Source: Domibacillus epiphyticus
GTDB lineage: Bacteria > Bacillota > Bacilli > Bacillales > Domibacillaceae
Length of the DNA stretch: 64,000 nucleotides
Assembly: GCF_001975785.1 (NCBI RefSeq)
Contig: NZ_MSFI01000020.1
Span: 62,001 to 126,000 of the forward strand
Reading direction: 5' to 3'
Shown here: positions 8,203-16,318 of the stretch, in pieces
Layout of the letters: each line of letters starts with the position of its first letter
How positions within the stretch are numbered: the stretch's first letter is position 1
Notes under the pieces: model-generated
What the model was told of the DNA's origin: nothing
The model's database searches: none
What the model saw: the letters and a program-made list of their open reading frames with translations, nothing else
Program-made: the position numbers and the translations under genes

Positions 8203-8448
8203 ATGGATTTCTTCCTTAGTGGGGTCGGATTGTGGATCGTAATTGGATCCGTGCTGCTTTTATTGATATTGGGTTTGCGCAAAAAGTCGTGGCAGGCAAT
8301 AATTTTGAGCGGGGCAGTCCTTTTACTGCCAACATTGTCCTTGGCCGTCGGTGCTTCAGATTGGTGGCATCGGCTGCCGATCATTTTGCCATTGGCCATC
8401 TTTGTTCTTGCTTATTTTATGAAAAAAAGAACGGAGCGGATTATATAA
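8203..8448 (+). CDS. Small hydrophobic membrane protein, unknown function
   Basis: An 81-residue frame sits behind an excellent ribosome site (GAAAGGAGGAGAAGG). It has three closely spaced hydrophobic segments, a short RKKSW loop and a basic end (MKKRTERII). I do not recognise the family. It is preceded by an A/T-rich region with TATAAT and is followed by 150 bases with no gene, so it is probably monocistronic. Confidence 0.75.
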   Translation: MDFFLSGVGLWIVIGSVLLLLILGLRKKSWQAIILSGAVLLLPTLSLAVGASDWWHRLPIILPLAIFVLAYFMKKRTERII

Positions 8449-8598
8449 ATATACTTCGCCAGTGGATGTATGCCAATTTCAGCATCGACACTGGCATCTT
8501 GCTTTTTGATGCGAAATTGACCGGCAATTCATATAAGTCAAACGTTACAAAATATGATAAAGTGAAAGCGATACAATAAAGAAAAGGTGGTTTAATAG

Positions 8599-8943
8599 AT
8601 GACAAATCAAAATGAACAGGCAGCTTTGCCTCCTAAAACATGTACAATTGAACGCTTAGTCACGAAGGAAGAGGATGTTCAGAAAGTATTGAATGGTGAA
8701 AAGACAGCAACGCGCCGTAACGGCCGCTATGCAGACATTGGCGAAATTATGACGCTTGAAGGCCGTGATTTTGTGGTTGAACGCGTGTACTCACAGTCAC
8801 TGGGTGAATTAACGGATGACCATGCAAAGCAGGAAGGATACGAGACTGTTGAGGAGTATAAAAATTCTATTTTATCGTACCATCCGGGTATGCCATGGCT
8901 GCCGCAAATGCGCGTTTGGGTTCATGAATTTCGCGCGGTGTAA
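8599..8943 (+). CDS. ASCH domain protein
   Basis: The 114-residue protein matches the ASCH (PUA-like, RNA-associated) fold: VLNGEKTATRRNGRYADIGE, then a beta-rich core and GELTDDHAKQEGYETVEEY, where the GE/EGY pattern is typical. Bacterial ASCH proteins are thought to bind RNA or modified nucleotides, and some are amidohydrolases for N4-acetylcytidine; the role here is unknown. The ribosome site is AAAGGTGG. The next gene starts 3 bases after the stop, so the two are probably cotranscribed. Confidence 0.82.
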   Translation: MTNQNEQAALPPKTCTIERLVTKEEDVQKVLNGEKTATRRNGRYADIGEIMTLEGRDFVVERVYSQSLGELTDDHAKQEGYETVEEYKNSILSYHPGMPWLPQMRVWVHEFRAV

Positions 8944-8946
8944 AGT

Positions 8947-9387
8947 GTGAACACAATCTATCAACTTATTTTGTTTTTGCATATTTTTAGTTCAATTTTG
9001 TCAATTGGTCCATTTTTTGTTCTTGTGCCAATGACGAAAAAAATGCGAACAGCAGAGAGTATTGTGCTGCTGGAATATTTGTCTCTTTTTACATCGGCTG
9101 TTCGTCTTGTGAAACATGCCGGCCATGTGCTTGTCACGACGGGTGTCCTGCTTATATGGCAAAGTGCATGGCCGTGGACGGCATCGTGGGTGGTGATGAC
9201 GATTGCGGTCATGATCAGTTCGGTGTTTTTTTTAGCGCGGGCGTTTTCACCGGTCATTCGCAAGTTTCATGAACAGAAGCTGAGTCGGGAGGAGTTAGTA
9301 CAGAAGCTTCATCGTTCTGTATGGATTTACATAGCATTGTTAATGATGATGTTATGGTTTATGGTTGCAAAACCGGATATATGGTAA
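8947..9387 (+). CDS. Four-segment integral membrane protein (DUF2269/CopD-like), unknown function
   Basis: The 146-residue protein begins at a GTG 3 bases after the ASCH stop. It shows four hydrophobic segments with a His in the first (LFLHIFSSILSIGPFF) and a His-containing loop (RLVKHAGH) before the second, as in the DUF2269/CopD-like group of possibly haem- or metal-associated membrane proteins. The assignment is loose. It sits between the ASCH gene and an acetyltransferase gene, all on one strand with short gaps. Confidence 0.65.
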   Translation: MNTIYQLILFLHIFSSILSIGPFFVLVPMTKKMRTAESIVLLEYLSLFTSAVRLVKHAGHVLVTTGVLLIWQSAWPWTASWVVMTIAVMISSVFFLARAFSPVIRKFHEQKLSREELVQKLHRSVWIYIALLMMMLWFMVAKPDIW

Positions 9388-9405
9388 GACAAGGGAGGTT
9401 TTTTG

Positions 9406-10077
9406 ATGGAATATGTACAAATTAAAAGCATTGAAGATCCAATGTTTGCGAAACTGCATAAAACAATGCAGGAGGTCTTTCCACCGGAAGAGGTACTTGA
9501 ATACTCTTTGTGGGAAGAGCCGTTAAATGACCCGACTATCCGTGTTTTTTTAGCAGTACACGATGATGAAGTGGTTGGCATAACGGAATACCGTTATAAC
9601 AGAGAGCTTAACGTAGCGATGACCGATTTTACGATTATCACGAAAGAAGGGCTTGGCGCTGGTCCTTTTCTGGCGAAAAAGCGGCATGAAGATTTAATGA
9701 ATCTATCAAAAGACCATGATCTTAATTTGATCGGCATGTTTGCGGAAATTTACGATCCATACCGCGCGGCAGACCATTCATTTGGCGGCATAAAAGTAAT
9801 GGATCCATTCGTCCGCCGAGAAGTGCTGTCGCATTTAGGGTATCAGCGTCTCGATTTCCCATATGTTCATCCGGCATGGACAAATGAAGGGGAAGCAGTA
9901 AAAGATTTGGATCTATGTTTCTTGCCATATAAGGACTCGATACAGTCACTTTCAGCAAACTTTGTCAGTACGTTTATTCAAACATACTACGATGTATTAT
10001 CGAATAAGCCAAAGGAATGGCATGACATGATTGAGTATCTTGGAAAACAGACAGATATCCAGCTGAAGCCTTTATAA
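9406..10077 (+). CDS. GNAT-like N-acetyltransferase
   Basis: The 223-residue protein starts at ATGGAATATG behind AAGGGAGG. Its middle (EVVGITEYRYNRELNVAMTDFTIITKEGLGAGPFLAKKRHEDLM) has the GNAT strand order with a degenerate acetyl-CoA loop, GLGAGPFLAKK. The C-terminal half is longer than in a minimal GNAT and carries no motif I know. The substrate is unknown. The stop coincides with the left edge of a 40-base palindrome that acts as terminator and holds a parS match. Confidence 0.7.
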   Translation: MEYVQIKSIEDPMFAKLHKTMQEVFPPEEVLEYSLWEEPLNDPTIRVFLAVHDDEVVGITEYRYNRELNVAMTDFTIITKEGLGAGPFLAKKRHEDLMNLSKDHDLNLIGMFAEIYDPYRAADHSFGGIKVMDPFVRREVLSHLGYQRLDFPYVHPAWTNEGEAVKDLDLCFLPYKDSIQSLSANFVSTFIQTYYDVLSNKPKEWHDMIEYLGKQTDIQLKPL

Positions 10078-10116
10078 AAAAATCCCGTTGTTTCACGTGA
10101 AACAACGGGATTTTTT
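10077..10116. terminator. 40-base perfect palindrome: bidirectional terminator with an embedded parS site
   Basis: The sequence is perfectly self-complementary over 20 bp per arm, with A and T runs at its ends. It lies between two convergent genes, so it should terminate both. Its core, TGTTTCACGTGAAACA (10089-10104), matches the Bacillus ParB/Spo0J site TGTTNCACGTGAAACA at every fixed position. Confidence 0.85.
10089..10104. other. parS: parS-like centromere site (perfect consensus)
   Basis: TGTTTCACGTGAAACA fits the published B. subtilis consensus fully. ParB loads at such sites and spreads, helping origin segregation and condensin loading. Most parS sites lie near the replication origin. 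Confidence 0.8.
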
Positions 10117-10124
10117 GAATAGAT

Positions 10125-11528
10125 TTATTCTTCTTTCGTCATTTTCCATCTCTTCATTTTCTTCACAAGTGTTGAGTGATCAATCCCTAAATAATCCGCG
10201 GCCTTGCGAATCGTATTTTTTTTATGCAACGCATCGTGCACGATCCTTTTTTCAAATTGCTCCACCCGTTGTTTTAGGGTAGGAGAAGATTCCTGGCTGT
10301 GTTGAATGTTAAAGTGGGGCGGCAAATCAACAGGTTCTATTGTTAATGAAGGGACAGATACAAGCATTCCTTCTACCAGGTTTTTCAATTCCCGCACATT
10401 TCCAGGCCAGTGGTAGTTTTGCAAGATCCGTTTCGTTTCATGTGAAACGTGCTTTTCAATGTTATAAAGTTTGCAAAAGTAAGAAAAATAATGATCAATT
10501 AAAATTTCGATATCTTCAGGCCGTTCATTTAAAGGCGGAATTGATAACTCTACGACTTGCAGCCGATAGTATAAATCTTCTCTAAATAATCCACTCAAAA
10601 CCTGTTCTTTTAAGTTTTTATTGGTGGCGGAAATGATTCGAATATCTAACTGCTTTGTTGTCGTACCGCCAATCCGTTGAATTTGCTTTTCCTGCAGTAC
10701 ACGAAGCAATTTTACTTGCAGTGCCAGCGGCAATTCGCCAATTTCATCAAGAAGAACCGTGCCTTTATCAGCTAATTCAAGCAAGCCGATTTTTCCGTCA
10801 TGATTGGCGCCGGTAAAGGCGCCTTTTTCATAGCCAAAAAGCTCTGATTCCAGCAATTGCTCTGGAATGGCTCCACAGTTTACTTTAATAAAAGGCTGTT
10901 CTTTTCGATCACTCAATTGGTGAATTAAATTAGCTATTACTTCCTTGCCGGAACCGGAGGGCCCTGATAGTAAAACGCTAGTAGGAAATGGGGCGATTTG
11001 CCTTATTTTATGAATAATTTCTTTCATAAGCATACTTTGAAATATGACTTGTTCGTCGGAACCGTCTGTCGAAAATGTGTAACGGTTTTGGTTAAGATGC
11101 AAAAAGCTTTTTGCCTTCGTTAATTCTTTCGTCAATTCCTTTAATTGCGTAATATCTCTTACACTCGTCACAATCATTGATATATTGCCTGATTCGTCAA
11201 AAACGGGGTTGCCTGTCGCAATGACATCTTTTTTTTGCTGGCCTATCTGCTGTAAAATCGAAATCCGTTTTTTCGCCTCTAACACGAGTAATGATACGGA
11301 TTGGTCAAAGTATCCTTTCTGAATTAAATCACCCATATGGTTGCCAATGAGTTCCTCCCGTTTAAACCCGGTAATGTCCTCGTACGCAGCATTCGCAAAT
11401 AAAGTGAGGCCTTCATGATTCACAACATACAGTCCGTCAGCTGAAAATTCAATAATCTTTTCCATTTGTTTGAAGGTATCGATGCAAACGTTTTCAAATA
11501 AAGGCGTATAAACACAAATGTCTGTCAT
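10125..11528 (-). CDS. Sigma-54-dependent transcriptional activator (PAS, AAA+, Fis-type HTH) of the lactone operon
   Basis: The 467-residue activator has a PAS domain (about residues 20-130, ADGLYVVNHEGLTLFANAAYEDITGF) and an AAA+ domain with Walker A GPSGSGKE, the sigma-54 contact loop GAFTGA and LLDEIGELPL. It ends in a Fis-type helix-turn-helix (IRKAADYLGIDHSTLVKKMKRW). The start follows AAAGGAGAG. It is divergent from an aldehyde dehydrogenase-lactonase-alcohol dehydrogenase operon. That operon has a perfect sigma-54 promoter and two palindromes that are the likely binding sites. The PAS domain presumably senses the inducer; its ligand is unknown. Confidence 0.92.
   Translation of the reverse strand: MTDICVYTPLFENVCIDTFKQMEKIIEFSADGLYVVNHEGLTLFANAAYEDITGFKREELIGNHMGDLIQKGYFDQSVSLLVLEAKKRISILQQIGQQKKDVIATGNPVFDESGNISMIVTSVRDITQLKELTKELTKAKSFLHLNQNRYTFSTDGSDEQVIFQSMLMKEIIHKIRQIAPFPTSVLLSGPSGSGKEVIANLIHQLSDRKEQPFIKVNCGAIPEQLLESELFGYEKGAFTGANHDGKIGLLELADKGTVLLDEIGELPLALQVKLLRVLQEKQIQRIGGTTTKQLDIRIISATNKNLKEQVLSGLFREDLYYRLQVVELSIPPLNERPEDIEILIDHYFSYFCKLYNIEKHVSHETKRILQNYHWPGNVRELKNLVEGMLVSVPSLTIEPVDLPPHFNIQHSQESSPTLKQRVEQFEKRIVHDALHKKNTIRKAADYLGIDHSTLVKKMKRWKMTKEE
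10434..10449. other. Degenerate parS-like palindrome inside the activator gene
   Basis: CGTTTCATGTGAAACG keeps both GTTTCA/TGAAAC arms but differs from the parS consensus at three of 15 fixed positions. It may be a weak ParB site or chance. Confidence 0.3.
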
Positions 11529-11558
11529 AATTCTCTCCTTTGATAAAAGAATAGAACT

Positions 11559-11574
11559 GGTGAAAATGATCACC
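11559..11574. promoter_or_regulatory. Upstream activator palindrome 1 for the sigma-54 operon
   Basis: GGTGAAAATGATCACC is an inverted repeat with arms GGTGA/TCACC and a six-base centre. The same arms and spacing recur at 11636-11651. It also overlaps the region before the activator's own start, suggesting autoregulation. Confidence 0.7.
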
Positions 11575-11635
11575 ATTGAAGGAAAAATATCACCACATTG
11601 TAACGATGATTAAATGGTATATGAAATGTTCTTTT

Positions 11636-11651
11636 GGTGAATTTTATCACC
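11636..11651. promoter_or_regulatory. Upstream activator palindrome 2 for the sigma-54 operon
   Basis: GGTGAATTTTATCACC has the same GGTGA-N6-TCACC design as the site 77 bases upstream. A third half-site (ATCACC) lies at 11589-11594. It is about 50 bases upstream of the -24 element, a usual place for an enhancer-type activator. Confidence 0.7.
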
Positions 11652-11702
11652 GTGGAAATTTTTTTACAACTTATAAACGGCGTTAAATCAATTTTTATAT
11701 GT

Positions 11703-11718
11703 TGGCACGCATCTTGCA
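11703..11718 (+). promoter_or_regulatory. Sigma-54 (-24/-12) promoter
   Basis: TGGCACGCATCTTGCA matches the TGGCAC-N5-TTGCA consensus exactly, with GG and GC separated by 10 bases. It lies 30 bases before the aldehyde dehydrogenase ATG. Confidence 0.9.
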
Positions 11719-11747
11719 ACAGTAAAAGGAAGAAAGGGAGGGCTGAA

Positions 11748-13175
11748 ATGAATACAAAAAATTTGTTTATAAATGGAAAATTGAAAGCGGCGAAAAGAAC
11801 ATACACGCTGCGTTCTCCATACAATGATGAGGTGCTAGCTGACATCAGTATGGCGGATGAAGCCGACGTAAAGGAGGCCATTGAAGGTGCCCAGTCTGCT
11901 TATCAAACGATGAAAGAAATGCCATCATACCAACGCTCGGACATTTTAACGAATGTGGCACTCATTTTAAAAGAACGAAAAGAGGAAGCTGCGCGGCTGA
12001 TTGCGCTCGAAGCAGGCAAGCCTATACGCACAGCGCGGGGAGAAATAGACAGAACCGTTGCCACATACCAATTTGCGGCGGAAGAAGCAAAGCGCATATA
12101 TGGCGAAACGATTCCTATGGATGCGGCTCCTGGTGGTGAAAACAGGATTGGGTTTACGTGGAGGGAGCCATTAGGTGTAGTTGTGGCGATCAGCCCGTTT
12201 AACTTTCCATTTAACCTGGTTGCACACAAACTTGGTCCGGCTTTTGCTGCGGGGAATACGGTCGTTTTAAAACCAGCGGAACAAACACCGCTCAGCGCGT
12301 ATTTCATCGCTGAAGTATTTCAGCAGGCAGGCCTTCCAGACGGAGCACTCCAGGTCATTACAGGCAGTGGAAAAGAGCTTAGTGATGTGCTTATTACAGA
12401 TCCGCGTGTACAGAAAGTAACATTTACCGGAAGCGCCGCGGTGGGGAAAATTATTAAAGAAAAAGCCGGTTTGCGTAAAGTTACACTCGAATTAGGTTCG
12501 AACTCAGGCTTAATTGTAGAACCGGATATACCGATTGACAAAATCATCCCGAGATGTGTAGAAGGTGCATTCGCATTTGCAGGACAAGTTTGTATTTCAT
12601 TGCAAAGAATATACGTGCATGAAGCGATATATGACGAATTTAGTAAGCGTTTTATTGAACAGGCGAAAACGTTAAAAACGGGCGACCCGTTAGATGAAAC
12701 AACGGATATTAGTGCCATGATCAGCAGCCGTGAGATTGAGAGGATTGAGTCCTGGGTAAATGAAGCAGTACAGCAAGGGGCGAAAGTGGGTCTTGGCGGC
12801 TCCCGGAACGAATCGATTTTCGAACCGACCGTGTTACTGGATGTAAAAGAAGACATGTCGGTTTCTTGTCAGGAAACATTTGCCCCCGTTGTATCAATTG
12901 TTCCATATAAAGAACTTGATGATGCGATTGATATGGTGAACAATTCTGTTTACGGCCTGAATGTGGCGATCTATACGCAAAACATCATGAATGCGATGCA
13001 TGCAGCTCGTAAGTTCCATTCAGGCGGCGTCATTATTAATGATATTCCGACATTTAGACTGGATCATATGCCGTATGGCGGAGTAAAAGAAAGCGGCTAC
13101 GGACGTGAAGGAATTAAATATGCAGTAGAAGAAATGACGGAATTGAAATTCGTAACAATCAAAACGACATTTTAA
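11748..13175 (+). CDS. NAD(P)-dependent aldehyde dehydrogenase, probably succinate-semialdehyde dehydrogenase of a lactone operon
   Basis: The 475-residue protein is a full aldehyde dehydrogenase. It has the coenzyme segment ISPFNFPFNL, the GSAAVG turn, the general base in LELGSNSG and the catalytic Cys282 in FAGQVCIS. The start was set at the ATG behind AAAGGGAGGGCTG, 30 bases from the sigma-54 promoter; the longer open frame upstream crosses that promoter. It is the first gene of a three-gene operon with a lactonase and an iron alcohol dehydrogenase, the set found in Agrobacterium blcABC (attKLM). By that analogy it would oxidise succinate semialdehyde to succinate. The substrate is inferred. 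Confidence 0.9.
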   Translation: MNTKNLFINGKLKAAKRTYTLRSPYNDEVLADISMADEADVKEAIEGAQSAYQTMKEMPSYQRSDILTNVALILKERKEEAARLIALEAGKPIRTARGEIDRTVATYQFAAEEAKRIYGETIPMDAAPGGENRIGFTWREPLGVVVAISPFNFPFNLVAHKLGPAFAAGNTVVLKPAEQTPLSAYFIAEVFQQAGLPDGALQVITGSGKELSDVLITDPRVQKVTFTGSAAVGKIIKEKAGLRKVTLELGSNSGLIVEPDIPIDKIIPRCVEGAFAFAGQVCISLQRIYVHEAIYDEFSKRFIEQAKTLKTGDPLDETTDISAMISSREIERIESWVNEAVQQGAKVGLGGSRNESIFEPTVLLDVKEDMSVSCQETFAPVVSIVPYKELDDAIDMVNNSVYGLNVAIYTQNIMNAMHAARKFHSGGVIINDIPTFRLDHMPYGGVKESGYGREGIKYAVEEMTELKFVTIKTTF

Positions 13176-13189
13176 GGGAGGAAAAGAAT

Positions 13190-14038
13190 ATGTGCAACAT
13201 TATTAAACCAAACCCGAAACTGTATGTAATGGACAATGGGCGAATGAGAATGGATAAAAACTGGATGATTGCGATGCACAATCCGGCTACAGTTGATAAC
13301 CCGAATGCGCAGACAGAATTTGTGGAGTTTCCTGTTTATACGGTACTGATCGATCATCCGGCCGGCAAAATTCTTTTTGACACGGCCTGCAACCCGAATT
13401 CGATGGGTCCGGAAGGGAGATGGGGGGCCGCAACCCAGAGTATGTTTCCGATCTCGATGAGTGAAGAATGCTACCTGCATAACCGTTTGGCAGAATTGAA
13501 TGTAAGACCGGAAGACATAAAATACGTCGTGGCCTCTCACCTTCATCTTGATCACGCTGGCTGCTTAGAATTATTTACAAATGCAACGATTATTGTGCAT
13601 GAAGATGAATTGAACGGTACATTGCAGACGTACGCTCGCAACCAAAAAGAAGGAGCGTATGTGTGGGGTGATATTGATGCGTGGATTAAAAATAATCTCC
13701 AATGGCGTACAGTGAAACGGAATGAGGACAATCTTGAGTTGGCAGAAGGAATTAAAATTTTGAATTTTGGAAGCGGGCATGCTTGGGGAATGATTGGTCT
13801 TCACATTGATATGCCGGAGACGGGCGGAATCATTCTGGCATCCGATGCCGTTTATACAGCGGAAAGCTTCGGTCCTCCAATTAAGCCGCCTGGTATTATT
13901 TATGATTCACTCGGCTATGCAAACAGCGTTGAAAAAATACGCAGAATTGCAAAGGAAACTAATTCTCAAGTATGGTTCGGCCATGATCCAGATCAATTTA
14001 AAACGTTCCGCAAATCGACGGAAGGCTATTACGAGTAA
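13190..14038 (+). CDS. Metallo-beta-lactamase-fold lactonase of the AttM/BlcC (AHL lactonase) family
   Basis: The 282-residue protein has the dinuclear zinc motif SHLHLDHAG (His117, His119, Asp121, His122). Further ligands are at GSGHAWG, in LASDAVY and near GHDPDQF. This is the layout of AttM/BlcC and AiiA-type enzymes, which open gamma-butyrolactone or N-acyl-homoserine lactone rings. The gene lies 14 bases after the aldehyde dehydrogenase and 16 before the alcohol dehydrogenase. In the blc pathway it turns gamma-butyrolactone into 4-hydroxybutyrate. A quorum-quenching activity is possible, but the operon context points to catabolism. Confidence 0.88.
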   Translation: MCNIIKPNPKLYVMDNGRMRMDKNWMIAMHNPATVDNPNAQTEFVEFPVYTVLIDHPAGKILFDTACNPNSMGPEGRWGAATQSMFPISMSEECYLHNRLAELNVRPEDIKYVVASHLHLDHAGCLELFTNATIIVHEDELNGTLQTYARNQKEGAYVWGDIDAWIKNNLQWRTVKRNEDNLELAEGIKILNFGSGHAWGMIGLHIDMPETGGIILASDAVYTAESFGPPIKPPGIIYDSLGYANSVEKIRRIAKETNSQVWFGHDPDQFKTFRKSTEGYYE

Positions 14039-14054
14039 ATGAGGGGGAAACATC

Positions 14055-15236
14055 ATGAGTACAGCAAAATTAATTTTCACGCCGTTAAGCTATACAGGCT
14101 GGGGTTCTCTTTCGCAGTTAATACCGGAAGTGGAGAAACATTCGCCGAAGAAAATTTTAGTCGTTACAGACCCGATGCTGGAGAAGATCGGATTGACGAA
14201 GCGGGTCACAGACCCTCTTGAGAAAAGTGGATATGACGTAACGGTTTACACAGATGTTGTGCCGGAGCCGCCTTTAGCAATAGGTGAAAAACTCGTCTCG
14301 TTTACACGTGACGGCGGCTATGACATGGTTGTCGGGGTCGGGGGAGGAAGTGCTCTTGACTTAGCAAAATTGGCAGCGGTTTTATGTGTACACGAAGGCG
14401 CTGCTGCTGATTATTTAAACTTATCCGGCACCAAACAGGTTACTCAAAAAGGATTGCCGAAAATACTCATTCCAACTACAGCGGGAACGGGTTCAGAAGT
14501 GACCAATATTTCCGTTCTTTCTCTTGAAACAACGAAGGACGTGGTCACGCATGATTACTTGCTTGCAGACGCAGCGATTGTGGATCCAGAGCTAACCGTT
14601 TCCGTTCCAGCAAAAGTGACGGCGGCAACCGGAATTGATGCATTGACACATGCGGTGGAAGCGTACATATCAGTTAATGCGAGTCCTGTAACAGATGGAT
14701 TAGCCCTGCAGGCGATTCGGTTAATTGGCCGTTCAATTCGAAAAGCAGTCGAAGATGGAAGTAATCAGCAAGCACGTATTGATATGAGCAATGGAAGCTA
14801 CATCGCAGGCCTTGCCTTTTTCAATGCAGGTGTAGCAGGAGTCCATGCACTTGCCTATCCGCTGGGTGGTCAATTTCATATTTCACACGGCGAATCCAAT
14901 GCAGTACTGCTGCCATATGTCATGGGCTATATTCGAAAAAGCTGCCAGACGAAAATGGCCGATATTTTAAATGCGCTTGGAGGAAACTCAAACTATTTAT
15001 CAGACGAAGAAGCTTCATATAAATGCGTAGAAGAATTGGAACGAATCGTAAAAGATGTGGGAATCCCATCGACTCTGGCCGGATTTAATATCCCTGAATC
15101 AGCACTGGAAAGCTTAACAAAAGATGGTGTTCAGCAAAAACGCATACTGGCAAGAAGTCCGCTTCCATTAGGCGAAGTGGATATACGAAACATTTACCGG
15201 TCTGCATTTGAAGGAGTCATTGTGGAACCGTCATAA
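14055..15236 (+). CDS. Iron-containing alcohol dehydrogenase, probably 4-hydroxybutyrate dehydrogenase
   Basis: The 393-residue protein is a group III (iron) alcohol dehydrogenase. It shows the NAD-binding GVGGGSALDLAK, the PTTAGTGSEVT segment and metal ligands in GIDALTHAVEAY, GVHALAYPLGG and FHISHG. Its ribosome site is AGGGGGAAAC. As the third gene of the operon it would oxidise 4-hydroxybutyrate to succinate semialdehyde, which the first gene's product then uses; this is inferred from blcB/attL. A strong terminator ends the unit. Confidence 0.9.
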   Translation: MSTAKLIFTPLSYTGWGSLSQLIPEVEKHSPKKILVVTDPMLEKIGLTKRVTDPLEKSGYDVTVYTDVVPEPPLAIGEKLVSFTRDGGYDMVVGVGGGSALDLAKLAAVLCVHEGAAADYLNLSGTKQVTQKGLPKILIPTTAGTGSEVTNISVLSLETTKDVVTHDYLLADAAIVDPELTVSVPAKVTAATGIDALTHAVEAYISVNASPVTDGLALQAIRLIGRSIRKAVEDGSNQQARIDMSNGSYIAGLAFFNAGVAGVHALAYPLGGQFHISHGESNAVLLPYVMGYIRKSCQTKMADILNALGGNSNYLSDEEASYKCVEELERIVKDVGIPSTLAGFNIPESALESLTKDGVQQKRILARSPLPLGEVDIRNIYRSAFEGVIVEPS

Positions 15237-15241
15237 GAAAA

Positions 15242-15280
15242 AGAATGCCTTCTCAAAAGACGAGAAGGCATTCTTTTTTG
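15242..15280 (+). terminator. Terminator of the lactone-degradation operon
   Basis: A 13-bp perfect stem (AGAATGCCTTCTC/GAGAAGGCATTCT) with a 7-base loop is followed by a T run. Confidence 0.9.
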
Positions 15281-15372
15281 TTCTAAACGGTTTGAAAATA
15301 GTCTATTTTTGCTATGAAAAAACAACGGTAGTTACCATGTGTGCAGCAAGAATAAAATGGAAATTAACCCAG

Positions 15373-15388
15373 CGTTTCACGTGAAACA
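15373..15388. other. parS: Second parS-like site (one mismatch)
   Basis: CGTTTCACGTGAAACA differs from TGTTNCACGTGAAACA only at the first base. It is intergenic, 55 bases before a lipoprotein gene and 5.3 kb from the first site. Confidence 0.7.
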
Positions 15389-15442
15389 CTGCATAATCAT
15401 CCTTCTTATTGGACATCATGTTCAAAAAGGGGGTGGGTTTTT

Positions 15443-15925
15443 ATGCAAAAAAAAGTTGTGTATGTGCTGCTCTTTATTCTGCTTAGCGGTTGTCGCCCGG
15501 ATGAACAACCGGAAAATATGTCAGCGCCGATTAACGAACCGCGTGATGCTGCTCAAAATCCGAGTGCACCATTAAAAGTGATGGAAAGAGAAGAAACCGG
15601 TCAGTATTTAGCCGATTCAGCTGGAATGACACTGTATTATTACTTACATGATAAGCGGAATGTATCCACCTGCGCGAATCATTGCCTGGATGAATGGCCG
15701 CCTTTTTATATTGGATCAAGCGAAATCCCTGAAGGCTTCAATGAAGCGGACTTTGGAGTAATTACTCGTCCAGATACAGGTGAAAAACAAACGACTTACA
15801 AAGGATACCCTCTATATTATTTCTCACGGGATCAAGTGGCAGGACAGGTGAATGGCTACAGTTTGGATGATCAATGGTATACCGTGAATAATTCAATTGA
15901 AAGAATAGCGTTATATAAAAAATGA
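15443..15925 (+). CDS. Lipoprotein with Yx(F/W/Y)xxD repeats (secreted repeat family, PF03640-like)
   Basis: The 160-residue precursor starts with a short signal peptide ending in the lipobox LLSGC, so it should be lipid-anchored on the outer face of the membrane. The mature part has two copies of the family motif: AGMTLYYYLHD with a Cys-containing CANHCLDEWPPF, and YKGYPLYYFSRD. These repeats are known from secreted proteins of unknown function, in some cases linked to electron transfer. The ribosome site is AAGGGGGTGG. It stands alone between two terminators. Confidence 0.85.
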   Translation: MQKKVVYVLLFILLSGCRPDEQPENMSAPINEPRDAAQNPSAPLKVMEREETGQYLADSAGMTLYYYLHDKRNVSTCANHCLDEWPPFYIGSSEIPEGFNEADFGVITRPDTGEKQTTYKGYPLYYFSRDQVAGQVNGYSLDDQWYTVNNSIERIALYKK

Positions 15926-15956
15926 CGGACACAATTACTCTGGTCTGTCATTTTTT
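15917..15956 (+). terminator. Terminator after the lipoprotein gene
   Basis: AAAAAATGACGGAC pairs with GTCTGTCATTTTTT (one mismatch) across a loop of about 12 bases; the T run ends the transcript. The stem overlaps the stop codon. Confidence 0.75.
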
Positions 15957-16048
15957 ATGATGCTTTTTTGTGCTTTTTTTGATATTACGGGTATAAGAAA
16001 CATAAGAAGAAATAGAGGTGAAAATAAATAAAAATCGGAGGGATTAAA

Positions 16049-16318
16049 ATGGGCTGGAAATATTGGAGGGTGGTCTTAAAATATGGTCATGTAGGAAAGC
16101 GAAATGAAATTAGTGTTGCCCGTTTTCTCGTCACAGAATCAATTTACACGCCGGTTATGGTAATGGAGCAGGCAGCCAATATGCCAGGGGTTAAACATAA
16201 CGGTGTATCATCCGTTAAAGAAGTAAGCCTTGATGAATTTATTACAGGGAAACGAACAGAACAGGAAAATTTTTATTTAAGGAAAATGAAAGCGTTTCAT
16301 AAAGATAAACCGGCCTAG
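16049..16318 (+). CDS. Conserved-looking small protein, unknown function
   Basis: The 89-residue soluble protein sits behind a strong CGGAGGG ribosome site. It is basic and has no membrane segment, Cys or repeat. I do not recognise it. The start MGWKYWRVVLKYGHVGKRNE reads like a small DNA- or RNA-associated protein, but there is no motif to support that. It is separated from ribokinase by 300 bases without a gene. Confidence 0.65.
   Translation: MGWKYWRVVLKYGHVGKRNEISVARFLVTESIYTPVMVMEQAANMPGVKHNGVSSVKEVSLDEFITGKRTEQENFYLRKMKAFHKDKPA

Noticed and set aside
12320-12856. 178-codon minus-strand frame inside the aldehyde dehydrogenase gene
   Set aside because: Antisense shadow; the plus strand has all catalytic motifs.
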